DNA of 64,000 nucleotides, taken from positions 124,001-188,000 of the forward strand of contig JAIXZX010000014.1 of NCBI GenBank assembly GCA_027489335.1, written 5' to 3'. Shown piece by piece: positions 46,437 through 56,348 of this stretch. The notes beneath the pieces were generated by a model that was given only the letters and a program-made list of their open reading frames with translations, was not told the origin of the DNA and did no database searches. A program made the position numbers and the translations under genes. Position 1 is the stretch's first letter; each line of letters begins with the position of its first letter. Origin of the DNA: Caulobacteraceae bacterium. GTDB lineage: Bacteria > Pseudomonadota > Alphaproteobacteria > Caulobacterales > Caulobacteraceae.

Positions 46437-47280
46437 GGTCCAGGAGGTCCGGCCCGCCACAGCGCCGGCGAGCCGCGCCCGCGTCCTGGTGATCGCCAAC
46501 CAGAAGGGCGGGGTGGGCAAGACCACCACGGCGATCAATCTCGGCACGGCGCTGGCCGCTGTCGGCGAGAAGGTGCTGCTGATCGACTCCGATCCCCAGG
46601 GCAATGCCTCCACCGGCCTCGGCGTCGCCCGGGCCCGGCGCAAGACCACCCTTTATGACGTGCTGATGGGCGAGAAACCGGCTACCGAGGCGGTGGTGGC
46701 CACCGACCTGCCGGGTCTGTTCCTTATCCCGGCTGACCCCGACCTGTCCGGCGTCGAGCTGGAGCTGGGCAATCAGAGCCGGCGCTCGTTCAAGCTGCGG
46801 GACGCCCTGGACCAGATCCGCCGGGAAGGGGACTTCACCTATGTCCTTATCGACTGCCCGCCGTCGCTCAACCTGCTGACCGTCAACGCCATGACCGCCG
46901 CCGACGCGGTGCTGGTGCCTTTGCAGTGCGAGTTCTTCGCGCTCGAAGGCCTGACCCAGCTGATGCGCACCGTCGAGCTGGTGCGCGGCAGCCTGAACCC
47001 GGCTCTTGAGATCCAGGGGGTGGTTCTGACCATGTACGACAAGCGCAACAGCCTGTCCGAACAGGTGGCCAGCGATGTGCGGGGCCATTTCGGCAAGACG
47101 GTCTATGACACCGTCATCCCGCGCAATGTCCGGGTCTCTGAGGCCCCGTCCTTCGGCAAGCCGGTGCTGGTCTATGATCTGAAATGCGCCGGCAGCCAGG
47201 CCTATCTGAAGCTCGCCCGCGAGGTCGTGGTTCGCGAGCGCCAGCGCCGCAAGGCCGCGGCCAGCAAGCAGGAAGTCTGA
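46420..47280 (+). CDS. parA: Chromosome partitioning ATPase ParA
   Basis: DNA-binding Walker-type ATPase that moves the ParB-parS complex to the new pole. The 286-residue protein has the deviant Walker A KGGVGKTT at 29-36, DSDPQGNAS, and LIDCPPSLNLL as Walker B. It lies directly upstream of parB (two-base gap) and close to three parS sites, so this is the chromosomal, not a plasmid, system. The extra N-terminal 20 residues precede the ATPase. Confidence 0.96.
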   Translation: MPAEAEVQEVRPATAPASRARVLVIANQKGGVGKTTTAINLGTALAAVGEKVLLIDSDPQGNASTGLGVARARRKTTLYDVLMGEKPATEAVVATDLPGLFLIPADPDLSGVELELGNQSRRSFKLRDALDQIRREGDFTYVLIDCPPSLNLLTVNAMTAADAVLVPLQCEFFALEGLTQLMRTVELVRGSLNPALEIQGVVLTMYDKRNSLSEQVASDVRGHFGKTVYDTVIPRNVRVSEAPSFGKPVLVYDLKCAGSQAYLKLAREVVVRERQRRKAAASKQEV

Positions 47281-47282
47281 AC

Positions 47283-48206
47283 ATGGCGGAGAACCGCAGG
47301 GGTCTGGGCCGGGGTCTGTCGGCCCTGCTGGGCGAGGCCGAGGATGAGAATGCCGCCGATGCGGCCGCCGCCGCTGAAGCCGCCGAAGCGGGCGGGCCGG
47401 TGCGCGCCCTGTCGCCCATGCGCGATGTGCCCATCGACCTGATCGACCCCAACGCCTCCCAGCCCCGGTCCGTGTTCCATGACGAGGATATGGAGGAGCT
47501 GACCAACTCCATCCGGGAGCGCGGCGTGCTGCAGCCGATCCTGGTGCGTCCCCTGCCCAATGGCCGGTTCGAGATTGTCGCCGGCGAGCGGCGCTGGCGG
47601 GCCAGCCAGAGGGTCGGCCTCCACACCGTGCCCGCCGTGGTCCGGGAGCTGGACGACCTGCAGGTGATGGAGATCGCCATCGTCGAGAACGTCCAGCGGG
47701 CCGATCTCAGCGCCATCGAAGAGGCCCGCGGCTATGAGGTGCTGATCGCCCGGTTCGGCCGCACCCAGGAGCTGGTGGCCCAGGTGGTCGGCAAGAGCCG
47801 CAGCCATGTGGCCAATATGCTGCGCCTGCTGACCCTGCCCGGCTCCGTCCAGAACCTGGTGGTGGAGAACAAGCTCTCGGCCGGCCACGCCAGGGCTCTG
47901 ATCACCGCCGATAATCCCGAAGCTCTGGCCGAGCAGGTCATGGCCAGGGGCCTGTCGGTGCGCGAGACCGAGGCCCTGGTGCGCAAGGGCGCGGCGCCTG
48001 CGGCCCGGGGCGGCGCCAGCCGCAGCGGCGGCGGCTCGAGCGCCGACAAGGACACCGACACCCTGGCCCTGGAAAACGACCTCGCCGAGGTGCTGGGCCT
48101 GTCAGTGCAGATCGCCGATCGCGGCGGCGCCGGCGAGCTGAAGATCAGCTACAAGACCCTCGAACAGCTGGACGACCTCTGCCGCAGGCTGTCGCGGACG
48201 GGGTGA
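47283..48206 (+). CDS. parB: Chromosome partitioning protein ParB
   Basis: CTP-dependent clamp that loads at parS and spreads along DNA. The 307-residue protein has an N-terminal GLGRGLSALLGEAE (ParA-stimulating region), the CTP-binding GERRWRAS at 101-108 with ENVQR at 135-139, the helix-turn-helix with GKSRSHVANMLRLL, and a C-terminal dimerisation domain after a Gly/Ser linker (about 262-274). The ATG at 47283 is two bases after parA. It should bind the parS sites at 40056, 43652 and 43690. Confidence 0.96.
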   Translation: MAENRRGLGRGLSALLGEAEDENAADAAAAAEAAEAGGPVRALSPMRDVPIDLIDPNASQPRSVFHDEDMEELTNSIRERGVLQPILVRPLPNGRFEIVAGERRWRASQRVGLHTVPAVVRELDDLQVMEIAIVENVQRADLSAIEEARGYEVLIARFGRTQELVAQVVGKSRSHVANMLRLLTLPGSVQNLVVENKLSAGHARALITADNPEALAEQVMARGLSVRETEALVRKGAAPAARGGASRSGGGSSADKDTDTLALENDLAEVLGLSVQIADRGGAGELKISYKTLEQLDDLCRRLSRTG

Positions 48207-48209
48207 GGG

Positions 48210-48992
48210 TCAGGCCGGCCCTGGTCCGCACCAGCTGTCATGCGCCCCGCCCCCCAGCAGGGCGCAAAGCACGCGCTGGCCCAGCGCAATACCGACCGTG
48301 GCTTCCGGGAAGCGCTCCCGCAGGACGCCGGCCGTGCTCTCCAGCACGATCTGCTCGAGGCTGCAGGCCTCGCCCGTCGCCTCCATGAGATTACAGCTCA
48401 GATGAGCCGGATTCGGCGGTGCGCCCTGGCCGAGGGCATGCTGTCCAGCCAGGGTGATCCAGCTCTGGGCCAAGGGCCGGAGCTGGTTGGCGTTGTACGG
48501 GGACATGTTGACCACGATCACCCCGCCGGTCGGCAGGAACTGGGCGATGAACGGGCCGCGCCCCTCAAGACTTGCGGCGCTGACACCGGCCTGGCGGAGG
48601 CCTTTATCGATTTCCGCAGCCCTTTCGGCGTCGTAGCTCTGCACCAGATAGCTGCAATCGGCGGACTGGCCGGCGGTCAGGGCGTCGACCTTCAAAGGCC
48701 AGCGGGTGGACACCGTGCTGCTGATGAACCCACCAGGGCTTCCTGTGGCCGGCAGGGCGATGAACCCCTCGCAGAACGCGCTGTTACGCGCAGTCTCCGC
48801 CGCATTGAGCAGCACGACCGCCGTGGGAACGGGGGCCAGGTAGTCTCCAGGCGCGGCGAACTCGCGGGTGACCGACAGACCGGGCAGGACGCCAACGGCG
48901 CCGGGGGGCGGGGGCGCCAGGGGCGAAGGCGAGGTGGCGCACCCCCAGAGAAGCCCCACGAGAACGAGACTCAGACCCGACCGGATACGCAT
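48210..48992 (-). CDS. Hypothetical lipoprotein
   Basis: A 260-residue protein with a type II signal: VLVGLLWGC, with the acylated Cys17. The lipobox LWGC has Trp in a permissive position. A Pro/Ala linker follows, then a domain with several Cys (CEGF, DCSYL, CNLMEATGEACSLE, CALLGG, WCGPG), suggesting periplasmic disulfides. Blocks such as LPTGGVIVVNMSPYNANQLRPLAQSWITLAGQ are split by helices. No family was recognised. It is convergent with parB, three bases apart. Confidence 0.65.
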   Translation of the reverse strand: MRIRSGLSLVLVGLLWGCATSPSPLAPPPPGAVGVLPGLSVTREFAAPGDYLAPVPTAVVLLNAAETARNSAFCEGFIALPATGSPGGFISSTVSTRWPLKVDALTAGQSADCSYLVQSYDAERAAEIDKGLRQAGVSAASLEGRGPFIAQFLPTGGVIVVNMSPYNANQLRPLAQSWITLAGQHALGQGAPPNPAHLSCNLMEATGEACSLEQIVLESTAGVLRERFPEATVGIALGQRVLCALLGGGAHDSWCGPGPA

Positions 48993-49077
48993 GATCACCC
49001 CCCGAAGAACACCGGTCTGCAAGCTGCGCCGGGCGGCTGGCGACGTCAACGCCAGATTGTAATCAGAAGAATTTCCC

Positions 49078-50130
49078 CTAAAGCCCCATCCGTCTTGCGC
49101 GGGCGGCGATGGTCAGGGCCAGGCGTTCGGCGATCAGGCGGTCGGGGCTGCCGGTGGTCTTGCAGGCCCGGTCGGCGGCCAGCACCTCAGGCTGGACGGC
49201 GTCCAGGGTCTCCAGGCTCCAGGCCCTGGCCTGCCGCAGGAATTCCCGCTCATTTTTCCAGAACACCCCTGAAGCCTTGGCCGCCTCGGGCAGGCCGGCG
49301 CCGTTCTTCACGAGGGTCAGGGTGCGGCGCAGCTTGGCCAGATGCTGGCTGATGGCCCGGACCGCGGCGGGGCCGGCCTCGCCCTCGGCGGCAGCCCGGC
49401 GCAGGCCGCTCTGGGCTTCGGCGATGCGGCCGCCAAAGGCGTCTGAAGCGGCGTCGGCCAGGGAGGCCTCCGGCTCGACGCCCAGGAAGTCTTCCAGATC
49501 CTTGGGCCCGGCGGTGATCCCGCTGCGGGGACCGAGATAGAGGATCAGCCGCTCGATCTCCTGGCGGGCCACGCCCCGGTCCTTGGGCAGGCGGGCGACG
49601 AACAGGGCGAGCGCGTCGGCGTTCAGGCCCACCCCCTCGGCGTTCAGGGCCTCGCGCACCAGGCGGGCCATGTCCCCGGGCTCGTCCTCGTAGCAGGGGA
49701 TGACGGCGATGCCAGCCGCCTTCTCGGCGATCTTCCGCAGGGTCGAGTCCCGCCCCAGATTGCCGGCCTCGATCAGGAAGAAGGCCTCAGGGTTGAAGGC
49801 GCCCTCGTCGTGGCCCTTCACGGCCTCGGCGGCCATCTTGTCCAGGCTGGCCTTCTCGCTGGAGAGCTTCAGCCGCACCAGGCGTCGCCCGCCCATCAGG
49901 GACTGGGAGGCGAGCTCGTTGTCCAGCCGCCCGGCGTCTCCGTCGATGTCCCCATCGGTGAGCAGGGCCACGTCGAAGGGATCGTCGGGATTGGCCACGG
50001 CCTTGGCGGCCAGCTGGTTGGCCCGTTCCCGCACCACGCCGATGTCGCGGCCATAGATCACCGCACCACGGACGCCGGGGTCGGGACGCGCCAGGAATCG
50101 CTCGATATCGGGCCGGCGGCTGAGGATCAT
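49078..50130 (-). CDS. holA: DNA polymerase III delta subunit
   Basis: Clamp-loader subunit that opens the sliding clamp. The 350-residue protein begins with FLARPDPGVRGAVIYGRDIGVVRERA, has the region FFLIEAGNLGRDSTLRKIAEK, and ends in a helical collar domain (FWKNEREFLRQARAW). It is the last gene of DUF3576-leuS-lptE-holA on the minus strand, 13 bases after lptE. Confidence 0.92.
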   Translation of the reverse strand: MILSRRPDIERFLARPDPGVRGAVIYGRDIGVVRERANQLAAKAVANPDDPFDVALLTDGDIDGDAGRLDNELASQSLMGGRRLVRLKLSSEKASLDKMAAEAVKGHDEGAFNPEAFFLIEAGNLGRDSTLRKIAEKAAGIAVIPCYEDEPGDMARLVREALNAEGVGLNADALALFVARLPKDRGVARQEIERLILYLGPRSGITAGPKDLEDFLGVEPEASLADAASDAFGGRIAEAQSGLRRAAAEGEAGPAAVRAISQHLAKLRRTLTLVKNGAGLPEAAKASGVFWKNEREFLRQARAWSLETLDAVQPEVLAADRACKTTGSPDRLIAERLALTIAARARRMGL

Positions 50131-50143
50131 GCCGGCCGCCGCC

Positions 50144-50647
50144 TCAATTCTGGCCCTGTTCGGCGAACCAGGCGGCCAGCTCCAGCTGGATGCGGCGGGC
50201 GGCTTCGATGGCGGCCCGCTCCTGGGCGTCCTGCTGGGCGGCCACCGAGGCGTAGGGCTGGTCGGCGGAATCGTAGGTCAGCTCCACCCGGACACGGCCC
50301 ACCTTGGCCGGGTCGCCAGTGGCGGCCTCACGCAGGGTATAGGCGGCGGTCAGCACATACTCGTAACGGGTCGCCACATTGTCCACCCGCAGACCCCGGG
50401 GGAAGCGCTGCTCCGACAGGTCGAGGTCCAGACGCCAGGCCGGGGCGGCGGTCCCTGTTCCAAGGGTGTCGCCAAGCGCCTCGCCCAGCAGATAGCCCGC
50501 GCGCCCGTCAGGGGCGGCGACCTGGACGGCCGACAGGCCCGGGGTCACGCCTGGCTGGGCGTAGAGCGGACGGAACCCGCAGGCGCCGAGGCTCAGGGCG
50601 ACGCAGGCCAGGACCAAGGCTGTGGAGAGGCGGGAGGACAGGGTCAT
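50144..50647 (-). CDS. lptE: LPS assembly lipoprotein LptE
   Basis: Outer-membrane lipoprotein partner of LptD in lipopolysaccharide insertion. The 167-residue protein has a signal ending LSLGAC, with the acylated Cys23, followed by GFRPLYAQPG, the LptE start motif, and the family region TYDSADQPYASVAAQQDAQERAA. ATG 50647 is chosen; a GTG immediately before gives one more residue. leuS ends ten bases upstream. Confidence 0.9.
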   Translation of the reverse strand: MTLSSRLSTALVLACVALSLGACGFRPLYAQPGVTPGLSAVQVAAPDGRAGYLLGEALGDTLGTGTAAPAWRLDLDLSEQRFPRGLRVDNVATRYEYVLTAAYTLREAATGDPAKVGRVRVELTYDSADQPYASVAAQQDAQERAAIEAARRIQLELAAWFAEQGQN

Positions 50648-50659
50648 CACATTCCAACT

Positions 50660-53239
50660 CTAGCTGGCGACGATGTTGACGATCCGGTCCTTGACCACGA
50701 TCACCTTGCGGATGGTCAGGCCTTCCAGGCGACGGGCGATCTCAGGATCTTCAAGCACCATCTTCTCCACGTCGGCGGGCTCGGCGCCGGCCGGGGCGCT
50801 GATTTCGCCGCGGCGCTTGCCGTTCACCTGGACCGGCAGGACCTTCACCGCGTCCTCGGCCAGGGTCGGATCATAGTCCGGCCAGGGCGCGACAGCCACC
50901 AGACCCTCGCCGCCGATCGAGGTCCAGCACTCCTCGGCCAGGTGCGGCGTGAAGGGAGCGACTAGCCGGGCGAAGACCGACAGGGCTTCCCGGCGAGCGG
51001 CCAAGACCGCCGCGCTTGCGCCCTGGGCTGGGTGGGCCTTGAGAACATTGAGGAATTCGTACAGCCGGGCGATGCCGGAATTGAACCGGAAGTCGTCCAC
51101 GGCCTCGGTCATCGCCTTGATCAGCCGGTGGCTGGCCCGGGTCAGGGCCCGGGCCGCCTCGTCGGGCTCGGCGGCGGGGGTCGTCGCCGGCTGGCTCTCG
51201 AACTCGGCCCAGACCCGGTTGACGAAGCGCCAGGCGCCCTCGACCCCGGAATTGGACCACTGGGTGTCGCGCTCGGGCGGGCTGTCGGACAGGACGAAGA
51301 GGCGCGCGGCGTCCACGCCGTAGACCTCGAAGATCTCCTCGGGCGCCACGGTGTTCTTCTTGGATTTCGACATCTTCTCGACGTCGCCGATGACCACGGG
51401 TTCGCCGGTCTCGATGAGGATGGCCCGGCGGGTGTTTCCGCTGGCCTCGATCTCCACGGCCGCCGGCTCCAGCCACTCGCCTGACTGACGGCGATAGGTC
51501 TCGTGGGTGACCATCCCCTGGGTGAAGAGGCCCGCGAAAGGCTCCTTCACCGACAGCAGCCCCTGGTCTGCGAGGGCGCGGGTGACGAAGCGGGCATAGA
51601 GCAGGTGCAGCACCGCATGCTCGATGCCCCCCACATACTGATCCACCGGCAGCCAGTAGTCGGCGGCGGCCTTGTTGATGGCCTCATCGGCGTCGGGATC
51701 GGTGAAGCGCGCGAAGTACCAGGAGGAATCGACGAAGGTGTCCAGGGTGTCGGTTTCTCGCTGAGCCTCGCCGCCGCAGGTGGGGCAGGCCACATGCTTC
51801 CAGGTGGGGTGGCGGTCGAGCGCATTGCCCGGCTTGCCGAACTCCAGGTCGTCGGGCAGGGCGACGGGCAGCTGGTCCTTGGGCACGGGGACGACGCCGC
51901 ACTTGGCGCAGTGGATGACCGGCACCGGGCAGCCCCAGCCCCGCTGGCGGGCCACGCCCCAGTCGCGCAGACGATAGACGGTGGCGCCCTCGCCCAGGCC
52001 CAGCTCCTCGATCCGGGCGATGGCCGCGGCCTTGGCGGCCTCGATGTCGAGGCCGTCCAGGAAGCTGGAATTGAAGATGACGCCCGGCCCCGTATAGGCC
52101 TCGGCGCCCACCTCAACCTGGTCGGGGGCCTCGCCGGGCGGCAGGACCACGGGCTTGACCGGCAGGTCGTACTTGCGGGCGAAGTCCAGGTCGCGCTGGT
52201 CGTGGGCCGGGCAGGCGAAGATGGCGCCTGTGCCGTAGTCCATCAGGATGAAGTTGGCGATCCAGACCGGCAGCTTCCAGTTGGGATCGAAGGGGTGGGC
52301 CACGGTCAGGCCGGTATCGAAGCCGATCTTCTCGGCCGTCTCGATCTCCGCGGCGCTGGCGCCCCCTTTGCGGCACTCGGCGATGAAGGCGGCCACCTTG
52401 GGATCGGCGGCGGCCAGCTGCTCGGCCAGGGGATGGTCCGGGGCGACGCCGACAAAGCTCGCCCCGAACAGGGTGTCGGGCCGCGTGGTGTAGACGTTCA
52501 GGCCGTCCTCGAACCCGGCTGGCGCGGCGTCCGCCCAGGGGAAGGCGAACTTCAGACCCTTGGAGCGGCCGATCCAGTTTTCCTGCATCAGTCGGACCTT
52601 GTCGGGCCAGCGATCCAGGGTTTTCAGCCCCTCGATCAGGTCGTCGGCATAGTCGGTGATGCGCAGGAACCACTGGTTCAGCTTGCGCTTCTCCACCAGG
52701 GCGCCCGAGCGCCAGCCACGGCCGTCCACCACCTGTTCGTTGGCGAGCACGGTCTGGTCCACGGGGTCCCAGTTGACCACGCCCTCCCGGCGATAGACGA
52801 GGCCCGCCTTATACAGGTCAAGGAACCACGCCTGCTGCTTGCCGTAATACTCCACGTCGCAGGTGGCGAACTCGCGGCTCCAGTCGATGGACAGGCCCAG
52901 CTGCTTCAGCTCGTCCCGCATGCGGGCGATGTTGTCATACGTCCAGGCGCGGGGATCGACGCCGCGCTCCATGGCGGCGTTCTCGGCCGGCAGGCCAAAG
53001 GCGTCCCAGCCCATGGGATGCAGCACATTGAAGCCGCGGGCCCGTTTGAAGCGCGCCACCACATCGCCCAGCGCATAGTTGCGCACATGGCCCATGTGCA
53101 GCCGTCCCGACGGATAGGGGAACATCTCCAGCACGTAGTACTTCGGCTGGTCGGGCTTGATGTGAGCCTTGAAGACCTCGGCGTCGGTCCAGGCCTGACG
53201 CCACTTGGGCTCGACGTCCTTGGGGTTGTAACGCGCCAT
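50660..53239 (-). CDS. leuS: Leucyl-tRNA synthetase
   Basis: Charges tRNA-Leu. The 859-residue class I synthetase has the HIGH-type HMGH in [22 protein letters not shown] as KMSKSKKN near residue 625, a zinc-type CPTCGG/CAKCG pair in the ZN1 region, and the CP1 editing domain. The ATG at 53239 is the normal start. Antisense frames of up to 660 codons overlie it and are composition artefacts. It is followed by lptE and holA. Confidence 0.97.
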   Translation of the reverse strand: MARYNPKDVEPKWRQAWTDAEVFKAHIKPDQPKYYVLEMFPYPSGRLHMGHVRNYALGDVVARFKRARGFNVLHPMGWDAFGLPAENAAMERGVDPRAWTYDNIARMRDELKQLGLSIDWSREFATCDVEYYGKQQAWFLDLYKAGLVYRREGVVNWDPVDQTVLANEQVVDGRGWRSGALVEKRKLNQWFLRITDYADDLIEGLKTLDRWPDKVRLMQENWIGRSKGLKFAFPWADAAPAGFEDGLNVYTTRPDTLFGASFVGVAPDHPLAEQLAAADPKVAAFIAECRKGGASAAEIETAEKIGFDTGLTVAHPFDPNWKLPVWIANFILMDYGTGAIFACPAHDQRDLDFARKYDLPVKPVVLPPGEAPDQVEVGAEAYTGPGVIFNSSFLDGLDIEAAKAAAIARIEELGLGEGATVYRLRDWGVARQRGWGCPVPVIHCAKCGVVPVPKDQLPVALPDDLEFGKPGNALDRHPTWKHVACPTCGGEAQRETDTLDTFVDSSWYFARFTDPDADEAINKAAADYWLPVDQYVGGIEHAVLHLLYARFVTRALADQGLLSVKEPFAGLFTQGMVTHETYRRQSGEWLEPAAVEIEASGNTRRAILIETGEPVVIGDVEKMSKSKKNTVAPEEIFEVYGVDAARLFVLSDSPPERDTQWSNSGVEGAWRFVNRVWAEFESQPATTPAAEPDEAARALTRASHRLIKAMTEAVDDFRFNSGIARLYEFLNVLKAHPAQGASAAVLAARREALSVFARLVAPFTPHLAEECWTSIGGEGLVAVAPWPDYDPTLAEDAVKVLPVQVNGKRRGEISAPAGAEPADVEKMVLEDPEIARRLEGLTIRKVIVVKDRIVNIVAS

Positions 53240-53357
53240 CTCAGGCAGCCTTCACGATCTGGTTCGGGTCAAGGAACGAAGACCGGCGGCCTTGGAGGCG
53301 CGCCGGCCGTGGCAGGGGCGGCGCGTTCGATCGGGCAGGCTGAACGCGCCCCGGGCG

Positions 53358-53834
53358 TCAGCCCGAGATGTTCGAAAGTCGAAGCTGGCGGGCCCGGGTC
53401 AGGATGGCGTTTTCCAGGTCGACCTCGGTCTGGGCCGAGGGCGGGGCGTCGGTCCACTGGCCGTCGGCGCCGCGAACCTGCTTGAACAGGGCGACATTCA
53501 GGCCGTCGGCCCGCAGGCGGGCGTCCAGGATATAGACGGTGGCCTTGAAGCGCTCATTGGGGGCTTCGGGCGTGGAGTACCAGTCGGTGATGACGATGCC
53601 GCCGTAAGGATCGGCCGACACCAGCGGCATGAAGGCCAGGGTGTCGAGGGTGGCGCGCCACAGATAGCCGTTGACGGAGATGGCCGCAGTCGGGGCGGCC
53701 TCGGGCTCGCCCCGGCCGAACAGGCCACGGCGTTCGCCGTCCCCACGGGAGGCGCAGGCCGAAACGGAAACCAGGCAGAGGGCCAGGACGCCGACCGAAA
53801 TCTTGGAGATCCGAGCTCCGCGCACAAACGGCAT
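53358..53834 (-). CDS. DUF3576 family lipoprotein
   Basis: A 158-residue protein with lipoprotein signal LALCLVSVSAC (acylated Cys27) and the family block NGYLWRATLDTLAFMPLVSADPYGG split near residues 55-80, then ITDWYSTPEAPNERFK. DUF3576 is common in alphaproteobacteria, typically upstream of leuS, and is of unknown function. ATG 53834 puts the signal peptide first. Likely the first gene of the leuS-lptE-holA transcript, 118 bases before leuS. Confidence 0.85.
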   Translation of the reverse strand: MPFVRGARISKISVGVLALCLVSVSACASRGDGERRGLFGRGEPEAAPTAAISVNGYLWRATLDTLAFMPLVSADPYGGIVITDWYSTPEAPNERFKATVYILDARLRADGLNVALFKQVRGADGQWTDAPPSAQTEVDLENAILTRARQLRLSNISG

Positions 53835-54095
53835 GTTATCCGTCTCCAGTAGTGTTTCCGCGTCGTGGTCGCGCCGCGGCGCCGCCCCGCGCCGGCGCCC
53901 TCTATAACAACCCGATTGCAGGCGCCAAACAGGAATCGCGTGGCCTCGGCGCCACATGAACGGGCCATCTTGTCCACAGAGGCGGGAGTCCCGCCATGGT
54001 CGGTTGACCCGCCCGGTCAGGGGCCTCTAATCGGGGGGACGACCGCGCACGGACTATCCGGACGCGGTCTGCGGGGCGCAGGGGGCCCTTAGACG

Positions 54096-54473
54096 GTGAA
54101 AATGTCCATTCGGACCTTGGTTTTGAGCGCGACCATCGCGACCCTGCTCGGGTCGACGGCGGCGCACGCCCAGACCGAGCGGGCCAAGGGCCTGGATTTC
54201 ACCGTCCGCAGCGAGACCCTGCCTCAGGGGGGAAAGACCCTGAAGTGGGGCCTGCAGAACGGACGTTGGGGGGTCTCGCTCAATCTCGACCAGCCCAGCG
54301 GCCGTGATGTGCAGCTCAACGACGTACAGGCGGGCGCCTTCTACAGCGTGACCCCAAGCCTGCGGGTCGGCGGCGCCGTCGCCCTGGCCGAGAAGGAAGA
54401 GCCGGCCTTCAAAAAGACCCAGCCCACCGACGCCACCCCGCGGGTGCGCCTCGAGACCGCGCTGAAGTTCTAA
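54096..54473 (+). CDS. ntrZ: NtrZ-family periplasmic regulatory protein
   Basis: In Caulobacter, NtrZ is a periplasmic protein that inhibits the kinase activity of the NtrY sensor. The 125-residue protein has a signal peptide (residues 3-26, ending AAHAQ) and the family core KGLDFTVRSETLPQGGKTLKWG, split here by charged residues, with QAGAFYSVTPSLRVGGAV and a C-terminal RVRLETALKF typical of beta-barrel-like strands. The start is GTG 54096 or ATG 54102, two codons apart. It is alone; ntrY is not in the window. Confidence 0.85.
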   Translation: MKMSIRTLVLSATIATLLGSTAAHAQTERAKGLDFTVRSETLPQGGKTLKWGLQNGRWGVSLNLDQPSGRDVQLNDVQAGAFYSVTPSLRVGGAVALAEKEEPAFKKTQPTDATPRVRLETALKF

Positions 54474-55099
54474 GGCTCACGGGGCGCAAGCCCGTCCACC
54501 GCCGCCAGACCCACCACGCCCGAGGCCAGCAGCCGACGGGCGTTTTTCGTATTGATCCCCCCCAGCGCATAGACCGGCCCGCCGGCGGCCCGGGCCAGGG
54601 TGGCCAGCCGCAGGGGCCCGAGCGGCGCGCCGGCGCTGGGGCTGCGGCTCGGAAACACCGCCGAGACCACCACGGCCTCGGCCCCGAGGGCCAGGCCCCG
54701 TCGGGCCGCGCGCAGGCTGTGGGCCGCCGCGGTGATCCGCCAGTGCGGATGGGCCTGTGTCAGTCGGTCCGCCAGGTGGGCCCGCCCCTCGGGCAGATGC
54801 ACCCCGTCGGCGTCGCAGGCGCGGGCCAGGGCGGGATCGGCGCCGATCAGCAGGGCGAGGCCGAGGCTCCGGGTGACCTGCCGCAGGGTGCGTGCGACCC
54901 GCAGGCTGTCGGCCGCGCCAAAGGTTCGATAGACCACGGCGGCCCCCGCCGGCAGGGTCTCCGCTGCGGCGACGGGATCAGGGGTCCTGGACGGATCGGT
55001 GAACAGCAGCAGGGGCGGGAGGGGCTTTTGCCCGCCTGCGCGGCGGCTTAAGGACCATGCGGTCCGCCGCAGGTCCCAGAAGTCGAAATCAGCCCCCAT
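54470..55099 (-). CDS. ThiE-like thiamine phosphate synthase family protein
   Basis: A 209-residue TIM-barrel protein resembling thiamine phosphate synthase/TenI: LLLFTDPSRTPDPVAAAETL, GADPALARACDADGVHLPEG, and VVVSAVFPSRSPSAGAPLG with YALGGINTKNARRLLASG. Without other thi genes nearby it may be TenI-like rather than a true synthase. It overlaps ntrZ by four bases (convergent). Its ATG at 55099 shares bases with the ATG of the divergent YggS gene (CATG at 55097-55100). No other ATG/GTG/TTG lies just inside the gene. Confidence 0.72.
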   Translation of the reverse strand: MGADFDFWDLRRTAWSLSRRAGGQKPLPPLLLFTDPSRTPDPVAAAETLPAGAAVVYRTFGAADSLRVARTLRQVTRSLGLALLIGADPALARACDADGVHLPEGRAHLADRLTQAHPHWRITAAAHSLRAARRGLALGAEAVVVSAVFPSRSPSAGAPLGPLRLATLARAAGGPVYALGGINTKNARRLLASGVVGLAAVDGLAPREP

Positions 55100-55769
55100 G
55101 TCCGACATCCCCTTCGATTCCGCCGCCGCCCGCGACCAGGTACTGGACAGGATCGCCCAGGCCGCCCGCGCCAGCGGCCGCGACCCCGCCGATGTGACCC
55201 TGGTGGCGGTGTCCAAGCAACAGCCCTGGGACCCTGTGGCCCAGGTGCTGGCGGCTGGCCAGACGATCTTTGGCGAAAACCGGGTGCAGGAGGCCCAGGT
55301 CCGGTGGGCCGACCACAGCGAGGGGTTGGAGCTTCGCCTGATCGGTCCCTTGCAGACCAACAAGGCCAAGGAGGCCGTGGCCCTGTTCGACGTCATCGAG
55401 ACTCTGGACCGGGAGCGCCTGGCCAAGGCCCTGGCCGAGGAGATGGCCAGGCAGGGCAAGGCGGTGCGCCTCTATGTCCAGGTCAATACCGGCGAGGAGC
55501 CGCAGAAGGCCGGGATAGCGCCTGCCGAGGCTGACGCCTTCATCGCCCGGTGCCGGGAGACCTATGGCCTGGAGATCGAAGGCCTGATGTGCATTCCGCC
55601 GGCCGAGGAGCCCCCGGGGCCGCACTTCGCCCTGCTCTCCAGGATCGCCGCACGCAATGGCCTCTCAAAACTCTCAATGGGGATGAGCGGCGACTACGAG
55701 ACCGCTGTCCGTTTCGGCGCCACCAGCGTGCGGGTCGGCTCAGCCCTGTTCGGCGCGCGGACGGGGTGA
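55098..55769 (+). CDS. YggS-family PLP homeostasis protein
   Basis: PLP-binding alanine racemase-like barrel that regulates PLP and amino-acid levels. The 223-residue protein has the PLP lysine in LVAVSKQQP (about residue 38), GENRVQEAQVRW, LIGPLQTNKAKEA and LSMGMSGDYETAVRFGATSVRVGSALFG, all YggS blocks. The ATG at 55098 overlaps the divergent ThiE-like start. The SD (AGAAG) is weak. Confidence 0.93.
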   Translation: MSDIPFDSAAARDQVLDRIAQAARASGRDPADVTLVAVSKQQPWDPVAQVLAAGQTIFGENRVQEAQVRWADHSEGLELRLIGPLQTNKAKEAVALFDVIETLDRERLAKALAEEMARQGKAVRLYVQVNTGEEPQKAGIAPAEADAFIARCRETYGLEIEGLMCIPPAEEPPGPHFALLSRIAARNGLSKLSMGMSGDYETAVRFGATSVRVGSALFGARTG

Positions 55770-55785
55770 GGACGCCGGGTCACGC

Positions 55786-56292
55786 TTAGTCCGGCCCAAT
55801 CTGCAGGGCGTCGCCCGGGGCGGCCCGGGCCAAGACCGCTTCGAGATCTGGGCGGGAGAGCGCGATGCAGCCCTCGGTCGGGGCGTAGTCGGGCTTGGCC
55901 AGATGCAGGAAGATGGCCGAGCCCAGGGGCGCCACAGGGGGATCGTCGTTGTGCCCCAGCACCACCACAAGATCGTAGAGCCCATCTTCCCGCCACAGGA
56001 CCTCATGGCTCGCCGAAAACGGCAGCTGGACGAGGCGATTATAGTCGGGGTGGGCCGGGTCGTCGCACCAGCCGTCCTGCGGGGTGATCGCCCGGATCGG
56101 CAGGGCGGTGGCCGGCGCGGACCTCCGGTCGGGGCGATAGAGCAGGAATCGCAGGGGCCAGACGCCGATCGGTGACACCCCGTCGCCCTCCCGTTTGGCC
56201 GCCGCCGGGGCGAAGCCGCCGCGGCCGATGGCGCAGGGAAAGGCCTGATCGCCAGCGTGGAACAGACCGGTGGAAACCGCGCGGAAGATCAA
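55786..56292 (-). CDS. L,D-transpeptidase family protein
   Basis: YkuD-domain enzyme that would cross-link or trim peptidoglycan, or attach proteins to it. The 168-residue protein is mostly the domain, with the catalytic set His130 and Cys142 in HLAKPDYAPTEGC. No clear signal peptide is present, unlike many YkuD proteins, so export by the Sec route is not evident. It begins 56 bases from the divergent response regulator. Confidence 0.85.
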   Translation of the reverse strand: MIFRAVSTGLFHAGDQAFPCAIGRGGFAPAAAKREGDGVSPIGVWPLRFLLYRPDRRSAPATALPIRAITPQDGWCDDPAHPDYNRLVQLPFSASHEVLWREDGLYDLVVVLGHNDDPPVAPLGSAIFLHLAKPDYAPTEGCIALSRPDLEAVLARAAPGDALQIGPD

Positions 56293-56348
56293 GGTTCTGC
56301 TCCCAAAACTCTTTGCCCGGGGGCGCCGATGCGGTGCATGTTGCCCCT

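Noticed and set aside
51503..53485. 660-codon open frame antisense to leuS
   Set aside because: Shadow of leucyl-tRNA synthetase; no recognisable domain and composition typical of antisense high-GC frames.
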